Positions 25,126 through 33,192 of a stretch of DNA of 47,520 nucleotides are shown here, one piece after another. The stretch spans positions 1 to 47,520 of the forward strand of contig SFFE01000018.1 of assembly GCA_004556965.1 (NCBI GenBank), in the 5' to 3' direction. The stretch's first letter is position 1; each line of letters starts with the position of its first letter. The stretch comes from Clostridiales bacterium (GTDB taxonomy: Bacteria > Bacillota > Clostridia > Oscillospirales > Oscillospiraceae). The translations under genes and the position numbers were made by a program. The notes beneath the pieces are model-generated. The model searched no databases. It worked only from the letters and a program-made list of their open reading frames with translations, and was not told the DNA's origin.

Positions 25126-26184
25126 TTACAGCAGTCCGAGCACGTGCTGCATCCCAAGGCTGACGCACGCAATGGCGACCCAGCAGCAGAAGCCGAGCAG
25201 GATCGGCCGCCCGCCGGACTTGACAAGCTTGACGATATCCGTATTCAGGCCGATGGCCGCCATGGCCATGACGATGAAAAATTTGCTGAGCTTTTTCAAA
25301 AATGCAAAGATCGCGTTGACCGTACCGAGCGCCGCGCCCGTGCACACGGAGGTGAGCACCGTGGTGACGACGGAGGCCAGCACGAAATACAGAATGAACA
25401 TCGGGAAGATGGACTTGAGGCTGACCTTCGCACCGGTGCCGGCCGCTTCCTTCTTCTCGCGGCGCATGCGGACAAAGGCGAGCACCAGCGTGATGGGGAT
25501 GATGGCCAGCGTGCGCGTGAGCTTCACGATCGTGGCGTATTCCAGCACGGCGCCGTTCGTGCCGTGGAGCGTGTCCCACGTGGAGGCCGCCGCCGTGACG
25601 GACGACGTGTCGTTGATGGCCGTGCCCGCGAAGAGGCCGAAGCCCTCGTCCGTCAGGCCGATGATGCCGCCGAGCGTCGGGAAAATCAGCGCCGCAATGA
25701 CGTTGAACAGGAAAATGACCGAAATGGCCTGCGCGATCTCGCCATCGTCCGCGTCGATGACCGGAGCGGTCGCCGCCACGGCCGAGCCGCCGCAGATCGA
25801 CGAGCCGACACCGACAAGGATCGCCGTTTTGGACGGCACCTTCAGGATCCTATACAGCAAAAACGCCACGATGAGCGACGTTGCAATCGTGGACAGGATG
25901 ATCGGCAGCGACGTCAGGCCGACCTTGCCGACGGTCGCCAGATTCAGTCCGAAGCCGAGCAGCACCACAGCGCTCTGCAGAATTTTCTTGGACGTAAACG
26001 CAATGCCGCTCTGAAACGCGCGCTTGTCCTTGAGCGCCAGCGTCAGCAGCATACCGGCCAGAATCGCGATCACCGGCGCGCCGACGACCTCCAGCGCCGG
26101 GACGAACTCCACCAGAAACCACGCCGGCACCGCAATGGCCAGACAGAGCAAAATGCCCTTCCAGCCCGCTGGAATCGTTTTCAT
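25126..26184 (-). CDS. YeiH-family putative sulfate/sulfonate exporter
   Basis: A 352-residue integral membrane protein of the UPF0324/PSE family. It has about ten hydrophobic segments, with the family pattern QSAVVLLGFGLNLATVGKVG, VGVGSSICGGSAVAATAPVI, FGLFAGTAINDTSSVTAAAS, VKLTRTLAIIPITL and the C-terminal KFFIVMAMAAIGLNTDIVKLV. Members are thought to export sulfate or sulfonate-derived anions, but evidence is thin. GAGGTGG precedes the ATG. It has its own promoter and terminator, so it is not part of the agmatine operon. Confidence 0.9.
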   Translation of the reverse strand: MKTIPAGWKGILLCLAIAVPAWFLVEFVPALEVVGAPVIAILAGMLLTLALKDKRAFQSGIAFTSKKILQSAVVLLGFGLNLATVGKVGLTSLPIILSTIATSLIVAFLLYRILKVPSKTAILVGVGSSICGGSAVAATAPVIDADDGEIAQAISVIFLFNVIAALIFPTLGGIIGLTDEGFGLFAGTAINDTSSVTAAASTWDTLHGTNGAVLEYATIVKLTRTLAIIPITLVLAFVRMRREKKEAAGTGAKVSLKSIFPMFILYFVLASVVTTVLTSVCTGAALGTVNAIFAFLKKLSKFFIVMAMAAIGLNTDIVKLVKSGGRPILLGFCCWVAIACVSLGMQHVLGLL

Positions 26185-26213
26185 GGAACCACCTCAAAAG
26201 AAATCTCCGCCCG

Positions 26214-26242
26214 ATTATACGGCGATTTTTCCGGATTGTAAA
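26214..26242 (-). promoter_or_regulatory. Promoter of the YeiH-type gene
   Basis: On the minus strand TTTACA (26237-26242) and TATAAT (26214-26219) are 17 bases apart, about 30 bases before the start codon. Confidence 0.75.
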
Positions 26243-26346
26243 CATGTTTTTTCACATCGGCAGCGCGCATATACATAGAAACTGGACCGCCGGCTGCACC
26301 ACGCGGTCTGGTGTGGCTGTTCACTACCAAACATTACATCTTGTTA

Positions 26347-26375
26347 TTGACAACATTTCGACAAAGGACTATACT
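26347..26375 (+). promoter_or_regulatory. Promoter of the second dehydratase-like operon
   Basis: TTGACA (26347-26352), 17-base spacer, TATACT (26370-26375): a near-consensus sigma-A promoter. The leader to the start at 26503 is about 120 bases and holds small hairpins near 26447-26470 (GCGGA/TCCGC and CCGCC/GGCGG). The TGTCAGT palindrome of the first module is absent, so control differs. Confidence 0.82.
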
Positions 26376-26502
26376 ATTTGTGTAATACTGCTATGGTTTT
26401 GGGGGTACCGTTTAATTTTTTTAGGCAAAAACCATAGTGGTCTGCGGATTTTCCGCCAAACCGGCGGAGCTGCTGAAATTGAAAAGGAGGGAACGCAACA
26501 AC

Positions 26503-27702
26503 ATGAGAGATTTGAAGCATCTGATCTTCTTCGAAAAACTGTTGCAGGAGACAAACAACGACCTGGTGAAGCAGGCCTGTGCGGAAGGCCGGCTGGCGCT
26601 GGGCTGGGACTGCTCCTACATACCGGAGGCGCTACTAAACGTGGACGGCTGCTTCGGCGTCCGGCTGCGCGCCCCCGGCTGTACGAGCCCGGACATGGCC
26701 ACGTATTATATGACCACCCGCTCCTGCCCGTATTCCAAGAGCATTCTGGAGCGCGCCTTTGAGGGTGGGTACAACTTCCTCGCAGCGCTGCTGGGTCAGG
26801 AGTGCTGCACCACCATGAACCGCATGGAACAATATTTCGAATACTGCGACCTGATCCCGAACGACAAGTTCTTTATCGCCTGCATCGATATGCCCATCCG
26901 CAAGACGGAGTGGCACGCCGGCTACTACCGCCGTCAGATCGAGCAGAAGATCATTCAGCCGCTTGAAAAAACCTATGGCGTTGATTTCTCGGAGGAGCAG
27001 ATCCGCAAGTCCGTCGAGCTGCACAACGAGGTCTGCCGCATCATTACCGAGATCGGGAATCTGCGCAAGGCGGAAAATCCCGTCATCACGGGTTATGAAT
27101 TTCACGTCATCCAGCTCGTAACGCAGACCTGCCCGAAGGACCTCATTCTGCCTTACCTGCAGGAGACGCTCGAAGAGCTCAAGACCCGTGAGCCCGATCC
27201 GAAGCCGTGGTACCGCGCGCGCATCCTGATTGCCGGTTCCGAGATCGACGACCCCGAATTCACCAAGATGCTTGAAATGGCCGGCGGCATGGTCGTGGCC
27301 GACCGGTACTGCTTCGGCTCCCTGCCCGGACGTGAAGAGATCGTATTGGAGGACGGCAAGGACGCGCTGCAGTGCATCGCCGACTACTACATGTGGGGCA
27401 ACCAGTGTCCGCGCGCCATGGGTGCGGAGAACATCATCGGCCGCAAGCGCTACCTCTTTGAGCTCGCGCAGGAGTACAAGGCCGACGGCATCATCGTGGA
27501 AAACATGAAATTCTGCGAGTACTGGGGCTACGAGCGCGCACAGGACGGCATGTGGTTCTACGAAGGCTACAACCTGCCGAAGCGCATCCCCGTCTGCCAG
27601 ATTGAGAAGGATTACACCAGCGCCGCCTCCGGTCAGCTTCGCACCCGGTTCCAGGCGTTTATCGAATCGCTTGAGATCAAACAGATCCAGGCGAATCAGT
27701 GA
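26503..27702 (+). CDS. 2-hydroxyacyl-CoA dehydratase-like small subunit (copy 2)
   Basis: A 399-residue paralogue of the protein at 14310-15515. It has MRDLKHLIFFEKLLQ, LGWDCSYIPEALLNVDGCFGVRL, TTRSCPYSKSILERAF, LGQECCTTMNRMEQYFEYC, IAGSEIDDPEFTKMLE, VVADRYCFGSLPGREE, ENMKFCEYWGYER and SGQLRTRFQAFIESLE. The SCPYSKS and CC-containing segments fit the cluster-binding positions of BcrC/HgdB proteins. AAAAGGAGGG precedes the ATG. It is followed by the large subunit after 17 bases. Driven by a strong promoter, it may be the better expressed of the two modules. Confidence 0.87.
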   Translation: MRDLKHLIFFEKLLQETNNDLVKQACAEGRLALGWDCSYIPEALLNVDGCFGVRLRAPGCTSPDMATYYMTTRSCPYSKSILERAFEGGYNFLAALLGQECCTTMNRMEQYFEYCDLIPNDKFFIACIDMPIRKTEWHAGYYRRQIEQKIIQPLEKTYGVDFSEEQIRKSVELHNEVCRIITEIGNLRKAENPVITGYEFHVIQLVTQTCPKDLILPYLQETLEELKTREPDPKPWYRARILIAGSEIDDPEFTKMLEMAGGMVVADRYCFGSLPGREEIVLEDGKDALQCIADYYMWGNQCPRAMGAENIIGRKRYLFELAQEYKADGIIVENMKFCEYWGYERAQDGMWFYEGYNLPKRIPVCQIEKDYTSAASGQLRTRFQAFIESLEIKQIQANQ

Positions 27703-27719
27703 GGGAGGGTCACAGAATT

Positions 27720-29330
27720 ATGGCAAAGCAGAAACGAACACTGAAAGAAAAGTACGGTACCATCGGCCACTTCCTCAAAGGCGACAATCCGTGCAACTAT
27801 CTCGGAGATCTTTATATTGAGGGTACCTCCTTCTACCGGCACCGCGAGTGGCGCGGCGTCTCCGATACGGCGTATGCCTTCGGCCAGTGGCTGCTGACCT
27901 GGGGCAAGATGGCCAGCCTGATTCTGCGCGACCCCGTTCGCATGGTGCGCGCTTTCTGGAGATACCGCTGGCTGAGCGCCTATCTGGGCGCGCCCATGAT
28001 GATCGACAAGTGGATCGAGGGCGACCGCGGCATGGCGCTGCGCGCCGACCTGCACGCTGTCAGCGCCATGATCAGCGACAGTGTGGACATCCTCTGGAAG
28101 GAGCTGCGCGCCGACCGGCACTTCGGCGAAACGAAATGGTCCGAAAAGACCATCGCCTTCGACTATACGCTGCCGAAACACATCATGTTCGGCTTCCCCG
28201 GCTACTATGCCATCAACATCCAGCAGCACGCCGCTTTCATGGTGCCGATCATGAACAAAAACCTCGGCTCCTACTACGTGGATCAGGCCGTGAGCTGCGG
28301 CATTCCGGGCGATATGTGCACCCTGCCGCTGACGGAGGTCGGCGTCGCCGTCGAGGGTGAATACCCCGACATCGGCAACTGCTGGCTGACCACGAACAAC
28401 CCCTGCGACGCGAACATGATGGATAACCTCGTCATGTGGCGCGAGCTGTCGAACGACGGCAAAAAGGCCGTTCACCCGTTCGTTACCCCGCTGATGTACG
28501 ACGATCCAACCTGCAAGGAGCTGGGTGTGCACGAGGTTTACGAAGCGATCGCATTCCTGGAGGAGCAGACCGGGCAGAAGTTCAACTGGGAAACCTTTAC
28601 CGCCGCCATCGAAGAGACCAACCAGGTCACCCGCGAGGAGCTGGAGCGCTGGGATATCTACGCCAAGACGGACAACGGCGCGCTCAACCCGGTCATTCAG
28701 GGTTTCTTCCGCATTTACTTCTATCAGCAGAGCGCCAGCAAGTATTTCGTCAAGCAGAGCACGAAGATCAACAAGATCTTCGCCAAATGCGTCAAGAAAA
28801 ACATCAAGCCGTTCCCGAACACGCGCCACCGCGCGGTGGCCTGGAGCTGCGGCTCGACCTACTACAGCTATGGCGTGCAGTGGCTGTATAACTGCTGGGG
28901 CATCCTCTGCGTAATCAACATGGACTCCCTGACCGGCCACAACATTGTGGATACCGACGACCGCGACACCATGATCAGCGACGTGGCCGACTGGTACGCC
29001 CGTACCCCGATGCGCACGCACACCGTCGGCGGCAACCGCCATCTCATGCAGATGTGGGAGACGGCCGAAAAATTCAACTGCGACATGATTATCATGTACG
29101 ACGACATCGGCTGCAAGGGCATGGCCGGCGCGCAGGGTCTGATCGAAGAAGAGATCCGCAAGCACAGCGACCGCTTCCACGTCGTGTGGATGCCGCACTC
29201 CCTGATGGATCACCGTATCGTCTCTCGTGCCGAGGCGCGCAAGACCGTCAACGAGTACATGATCAACGTCCTGCATGAGGAGCCGGTCGATCCGACTCTG
29301 GTCGATTTCGACGACACCATTGGCTGGTAA
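27720..29330 (+). CDS. 2-hydroxyacyl-CoA dehydratase-like large subunit (copy 2)
   Basis: A 536-residue paralogue of the protein at 12740-14308. It has FGQWLLTWGKMASLILRDPVR near residues 55-75 (hydrophobic, perhaps membrane-associated), NNPCDANMMDN, VAWSCGSTYYSY, LYNCWGILCVINMDS, MRTHTVGGNRHLMQ, IIMYDDIGCKGMAGAQG and the shared C-terminal LHEEPVDPTLVDFDD. A GGGAGGG site precedes the ATG. Sizes of about 60 and 45 kDa for the pair fit the alpha/beta layout of 2-hydroxyacyl-CoA dehydratases. Substrate unknown, and no HgdC-type activator is nearby. Confidence 0.85.
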   Translation: MAKQKRTLKEKYGTIGHFLKGDNPCNYLGDLYIEGTSFYRHREWRGVSDTAYAFGQWLLTWGKMASLILRDPVRMVRAFWRYRWLSAYLGAPMMIDKWIEGDRGMALRADLHAVSAMISDSVDILWKELRADRHFGETKWSEKTIAFDYTLPKHIMFGFPGYYAINIQQHAAFMVPIMNKNLGSYYVDQAVSCGIPGDMCTLPLTEVGVAVEGEYPDIGNCWLTTNNPCDANMMDNLVMWRELSNDGKKAVHPFVTPLMYDDPTCKELGVHEVYEAIAFLEEQTGQKFNWETFTAAIEETNQVTREELERWDIYAKTDNGALNPVIQGFFRIYFYQQSASKYFVKQSTKINKIFAKCVKKNIKPFPNTRHRAVAWSCGSTYYSYGVQWLYNCWGILCVINMDSLTGHNIVDTDDRDTMISDVADWYARTPMRTHTVGGNRHLMQMWETAEKFNCDMIIMYDDIGCKGMAGAQGLIEEEIRKHSDRFHVVWMPHSLMDHRIVSRAEARKTVNEYMINVLHEEPVDPTLVDFDDTIGW

Positions 29331-29348
29331 CATAGGAGGTACACCAAT

Positions 29349-29522
29349 ATGAAATGTAAATATGCGCAGTTTTTGCTCAAAACGCTTGGCGTCAGCAGCG
29401 TCACACTGGCCCTTCTGTTCGTTGTGTATTATTTCAATCTGGACATGAAGCTCATGCGCTCCGTCGTCGTGCCGTTTTTGACCAAGCATTACGACAGCGT
29501 CAAGCGCGAGCACGCCATTTGA
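29349..29522 (+). CDS. Small single-pass membrane protein linked to the dehydratase-like pair (copy 2)
   Basis: A 57-residue protein with a hydrophobic helix at about residues 12-30 (GVSSVTLALLFVVYYFNL) and a polar tail with NLDMKLMRSV and a HYDSVKRE segment. It starts 18 bases after the large subunit and is preceded by GGAGGT. It shares plan, N-x-DMKL and the DS motif with the 51-residue protein after the other large subunit. Such conservation after both paralogous pairs argues for a real, functional component. Unnamed as far as I know. Confidence 0.8.
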   Translation: MKCKYAQFLLKTLGVSSVTLALLFVVYYFNLDMKLMRSVVVPFLTKHYDSVKREHAI

Positions 29523-29538
29523 CGGGGAGGAATACGAG

Positions 29539-29802
29539 ATGGCTTTGAATAAAAACGTCAACCCCAGACCCCTGACGCCGAAGGAGAAAGAAGACCGCAA
29601 GCACGGCGTTTACGACAGCTTTGCAAACTATGTGGTGTTCTGCAACAAGTGCAAAAAGACGCGCAAGACCAATATGTACATCATGCGCGCCGAGGCTTAC
29701 ATCGACGAGCTGCACGCGAAAGGCGAACTCTGCACCTGCGGCGCGAACGAATGGACGCTCGGTTATCCCATGAGTACCACCACCGGCTTTGTGAAATACT
29801 GA
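29539..29802 (+). CDS. Small cysteine-motif protein after the second dehydratase-like module
   Basis: An 87-residue soluble protein with CNKCKK near residue 36 and ELCTCGANEW near residue 65, a four-Cys pattern (CxxC and CxC) that could bind zinc or an iron-sulfur cluster. It starts 16 bases after the small membrane protein and has a GGGGAGG site. A strong terminator follows, so it is the last gene of this operon. No counterpart is visible in the first module. I do not recognise the family. Confidence 0.78.
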   Translation: MALNKNVNPRPLTPKEKEDRKHGVYDSFANYVVFCNKCKKTRKTNMYIMRAEAYIDELHAKGELCTCGANEWTLGYPMSTTTGFVKY

Positions 29803-29807
29803 TTTCG

Positions 29808-29845
29808 AAAAAAATCCCCAACCGCACGCGATTGGGGATTTTTTT
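29808..29845 (+). terminator. Terminator of the second dehydratase-like operon
   Basis: AAAAATCCCCAA pairs with TTGGGGATTTTT across a nine-to-ten-base loop, followed by T residues, just after the small cysteine protein stop. The rest of 29846-30098 holds a promoter at 29965 and no gene. Confidence 0.9.
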
Positions 29846-29964
29846 CGCCGCGAACGCATGGTCGGACCAAAGCCAGTGCCGGCTGCTCTGTGTGCAATTT
29901 CAATATGCCGGCCATTGCAAAATCCTGCAAATTAGCCGAAATTCAGGATTCTGAAACGAACGGA

Positions 29965-29993
29965 TTGACATCTGCTTGACAAGCCATTTTAAT
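29965..29993 (+). promoter_or_regulatory. Promoter of the iron-sulfur/FAD oxidoreductase and hypA
   Basis: TTGACA (29965-29970), 17 bases, TTTAAT (29988-29993), about 100 bases before the ATG at 30099. Confidence 0.6.
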
Positions 29994-30098
29994 AGAATCA
30001 ATTCCTGTATCCGGTCTGCCTGCGCGCGGGGGAAATTGCGAAAGACGTCGCGCATGGCATGTGTCATTCAAAATCTATCTATGAGGAGAGAACAAAGC

Positions 30099-32780
30099 AT
30101 GGCAGAACTCAGACCAAAAATCGTAAAACTATGTAAAGTGGTCGGCGGACTCACCGGCGTTGTCAACAAGATCGACGAAAATGCGCCGGAGTACTACGCG
30201 CTGGCCAGCATCCTGACCGACGACGAAGCCGACGTTGCCATCGCCGCCGGCCTGCGCAAGGAGCGGACTGCGGAATACCTGGCCAAAAAAGTCGGCAAGC
30301 CCGTGGATGAGGTGCAGAAGATCGCCGAGCATCTGGCGTGGATCGGCGTGTTCCGCATCACCACCGACCCGGCCGACGGAAAAGATCGCTTCTTCATGCA
30401 GATCTTCGCGCCCGGCATCATGGAGATGCTGGTGAACAATCAGGAGCTGCTGGAAACGCACCCGGAGGTTGGCCGCGCATTTGAGGAATACACCCGCATC
30501 CGCATGCAGAACATGTCGCCCATGATGCCCAACGGCTACGGCCTGATGCGTGTGGTGCCCGTGGAAAGCGCGATTCAGGACATTCCGGAGGCCGAAGACT
30601 ACGATAAGCTGTCCTATTATCTCAACAAATACGACGTGTTCAGCGTCTCCCCCTGCTCCTGCCGCGCCTCCCGCCGTACGCTGGGCGACGGCTGCGGCCA
30701 TCTGGAGGAGGACATGTGCATCCAGATGGGCAAAGGCGCAGAGCATTACATCCGCACCGGCCGGGCCCGGCAGATCACACGCGAGGAAGTGCTGGAAATT
30801 CTCAAGCGCGCCGAGGACAACGGCCTGATGCACGACATGCCGAACATTGAGGAGGCCGGCGAGAGCGCCGCCATCTGCAACTGCTGCGCCTGCTCCTGCT
30901 TTGGCCTGCGCGTCGGCCTGCTGTTCGGCGCGAGAGACCTGATCCGTTCCAACTACGTGGCGGAGATCGACGAGGCCAAGTGCGTCGCATGCGGCCAGTG
31001 CGTGGAAAACTGTCCGGGTAACGCGCTGAAGCTCGGCCAGAAGCTGTGCAGCACCCAGCCGCTCGATCCGCCGGAATACAAGAAAATGTCCGATTCGCTC
31101 TGGAGTAAAAAGGACTGGAATGTCGATTACCGCGAAAACCACCAGGACGTTCTCACAACCGGCACCGCTCCCTGCAAGACCGCCTGCCCCGCGCACATCG
31201 CCGTGCAGGGCTACCTGAAGCTCGCCGCACAGGGCAAATATCAGGAGGCGCTCAAGCTCATCAAGAAGGAAAACCCGTTCCCCGCCGTGTGCGGCCGCAT
31301 CTGCAACCACCGCTGCGAGACGGAGTGCACCCGCGGCGGCGTGGACGAGGCCGTTGCCATCGACGAGGTCAAGCGCTTCATTGCCGACCACGACCTGCAC
31401 GAAGCCACCCGCTATGTGCCGCCGATGGTCAATCAGATCGGCAAGCCGTATCCGCAGAAGATCGCCGTCATCGGCGCAGGCCCGGCCGGCATGAGCTGCG
31501 CCTACTATCTGGCGGAAAAGGGCTATCCTGTGACCGTGTTCGACCGCAACCCCGTGCCCGGCGGCATGCTGACGCTCGGCATCCCCAGCTTCCGGCTGGA
31601 GAAGGACGTGCTGAACGCCGAGATCGACATTCTGCGCGAAATGGGTGTGGAATTCAAGTGCGGCGTGGAGGTCGGAAAAGACGTCACCATCCAGCAACTG
31701 CGCGACGAGGGCTACAAGGGCTTTTATGTGGCCATCGGCGCACAGAAAAGCGCGCCCATCGGCGTCCCCGGCGAGACGCTTGCAAACGTCTACGGCGGCG
31801 TAGACTTCCTGCGGGAAGTGAATCTCGGAAGTCAGCCGTTCGTCGGCAAAACGTGCGCCGTCATCGGCGGCGGCAACGTCGCGATGGACGTGTGCCGTAG
31901 CGCCATCCGCCTCGGCGCGAAGGATACTTACGTGCTCTACCGCCGCACGCAAAACGAGATGCCCGCCGACCCCGACGAGGTCGCGGAGGCAATGGCAGAG
32001 GGCGTGCAGTTCCGCTTCCTGAACGCGCCCGCTGAGATTCTCGGCGAAGACGGAAAGGTTACCGGCATCCGGGTCGAGATTATGGCGCTCGGCGAGCCGG
32101 ACGAGAAGGGGCGCAGAAAGCCCGTCGGCACCGGTCAGTTCGAAACGCTTGCGGTCGATTCCGTCATCGGCGCGATCGGCCAGCAGATTGACTGGGGCTG
32201 TCTCGACACCGGCGCGCTCACGACCGGCAAAAAGGGCGCCGCGAACGCGGATGCGCTCACCTACCAGACCGCGCAGCCCGACATTTTCGTCGGCGGCGAC
32301 TGCTATACCGGTCCGAAATTCGCCATCGACGCAATCGCGGCCGGCAAGGAGGGCGCGATCTCGCTGCACCGCTTCGTGCACGAGGGGCAGACGCTCACCA
32401 TGGGCCGTGACCGCAGGGAGTACACCGCACTCGACAAGAGCAGCGCGCTGCTCACCGTCGGCGGGTTCGACACCGAACACCGTCAGGTACCCGGCTACAA
32501 CAAAGCCAAGGCCAACACCTTTGCCGACGCGCGCTGCACTTTCACGGAGGAGCAGGTGCGCAAGGAGACCGCCCGCTGCCTGGGCTGCGGCGTGACGAAG
32601 GTGGATGAATATCTGTGCATCGGCTGCGGCCTGTGCACCACCAAGTGCGCGTTCGACGCCATCCACCTCAAAAAGGTGCACAGCTGGCAGGCCGGTGCCT
32701 TTGAGACGATGCCGATCAAGGTGGCCGAACACGTGGTCAAGAAGACCGGCAAGATCATCGGCAAGGCGCTCAAGAAGTAA
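30099..32780 (+). CDS. Large multi-cluster iron-sulfur/FAD oxidoreductase (GltD-like fusion)
   Basis: An 893-residue fusion. An N-terminal region of about 150 residues resembles a winged-helix/regulatory fold. A Cys-rich segment follows (SPCSCRASRR and CNCCACSCFG, about 187 and 260), then a ferredoxin motif CVACGQCVENCPG (about 295). A GltD-type module starts near 358: CKTACPAHI and VCGRICNHRCETEC hold two [4Fe-4S] clusters, GAGPAGMSCAYYL binds FAD and GGGNVAMDV binds NAD(P)H (about 587). A last ferredoxin motif CIGCGLCTTKCAF lies near 840. It probably moves electrons between NAD(P)H and ferredoxin-like carriers, as proposed for BzdV-type proteins in anaerobic benzoate pathways. It could supply low-potential electrons to the neighbouring dehydratase-like enzymes; that link is inferred. 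Confidence 0.88.
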   Translation: MAELRPKIVKLCKVVGGLTGVVNKIDENAPEYYALASILTDDEADVAIAAGLRKERTAEYLAKKVGKPVDEVQKIAEHLAWIGVFRITTDPADGKDRFFMQIFAPGIMEMLVNNQELLETHPEVGRAFEEYTRIRMQNMSPMMPNGYGLMRVVPVESAIQDIPEAEDYDKLSYYLNKYDVFSVSPCSCRASRRTLGDGCGHLEEDMCIQMGKGAEHYIRTGRARQITREEVLEILKRAEDNGLMHDMPNIEEAGESAAICNCCACSCFGLRVGLLFGARDLIRSNYVAEIDEAKCVACGQCVENCPGNALKLGQKLCSTQPLDPPEYKKMSDSLWSKKDWNVDYRENHQDVLTTGTAPCKTACPAHIAVQGYLKLAAQGKYQEALKLIKKENPFPAVCGRICNHRCETECTRGGVDEAVAIDEVKRFIADHDLHEATRYVPPMVNQIGKPYPQKIAVIGAGPAGMSCAYYLAEKGYPVTVFDRNPVPGGMLTLGIPSFRLEKDVLNAEIDILREMGVEFKCGVEVGKDVTIQQLRDEGYKGFYVAIGAQKSAPIGVPGETLANVYGGVDFLREVNLGSQPFVGKTCAVIGGGNVAMDVCRSAIRLGAKDTYVLYRRTQNEMPADPDEVAEAMAEGVQFRFLNAPAEILGEDGKVTGIRVEIMALGEPDEKGRRKPVGTGQFETLAVDSVIGAIGQQIDWGCLDTGALTTGKKGAANADALTYQTAQPDIFVGGDCYTGPKFAIDAIAAGKEGAISLHRFVHEGQTLTMGRDRREYTALDKSSALLTVGGFDTEHRQVPGYNKAKANTFADARCTFTEEQVRKETARCLGCGVTKVDEYLCIGCGLCTTKCAFDAIHLKKVHSWQAGAFETMPIKVAEHVVKKTGKIIGKALKK

Positions 32781-32782
32781 CC

Positions 32783-33124
32783 ATGCACGAATTGGGACTT
32801 TGTGACGCGCTGCTGCGCATGGTGGACGGGATCGTCGCAGAAGAAAACCTCACCGCCGTACACAAGATCACGCTGGAGATCGGCGAGCTCTCCGGCGTGG
32901 TGCCCCGGTTCATGACCGACTGCTGGACGGCGGTGGCCGACGGCACCCGCTATGCGCAGACGGCGCTTGTGATCGAGACGGTACCAGGCGCCGCCCGGTG
33001 CGAAGACTGCGGAGTCGAATTCCGCGTCAATCCCGACGATTTGCGCTGCCCCGTCTGCCACGGCAGCCGCCTGACCCCGATCTCCGGCAAGGACATGACC
33101 CTCAAAGAGATCGAAGCAGATTAA
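32783..33124 (+). CDS. hypA: HypA/HybF-type nickel metallochaperone
   Basis: A 113-residue HypA. It begins MHELGLCDALL, with the Ni-binding His2 in the MHE motif, has the KITLEIGELSGVVP segment and a four-Cys zinc site, CEDCG and CPVCHG. HypA delivers nickel to [NiFe]-hydrogenase precursors. It starts two bases after the oxidoreductase stop with no strong ribosome site, so it is translationally coupled. No hydrogenase, hypB or other hyp genes are in the window, which is odd for this family. Confidence 0.93.
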   Translation: MHELGLCDALLRMVDGIVAEENLTAVHKITLEIGELSGVVPRFMTDCWTAVADGTRYAQTALVIETVPGAARCEDCGVEFRVNPDDLRCPVCHGSRLTPISGKDMTLKEIEAD

Positions 33125-33131
33125 CACACAG

Positions 33132-33169
33132 AACAATCCCCCGGAACGGCCGTTCCGGGGGATTGTTTT
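33132..33169. terminator. Terminator between hypA and asnS
   Basis: A 17-base-pair perfect stem, 33132-33148 with 33151-33167 (core AATCCCCCGGAACG), is followed by TT on the plus strand. It serves the two convergent genes. Confidence 0.9.
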
Positions 33170-33192
33170 CGCCTTGCGGCGGTGCTGTTCTT

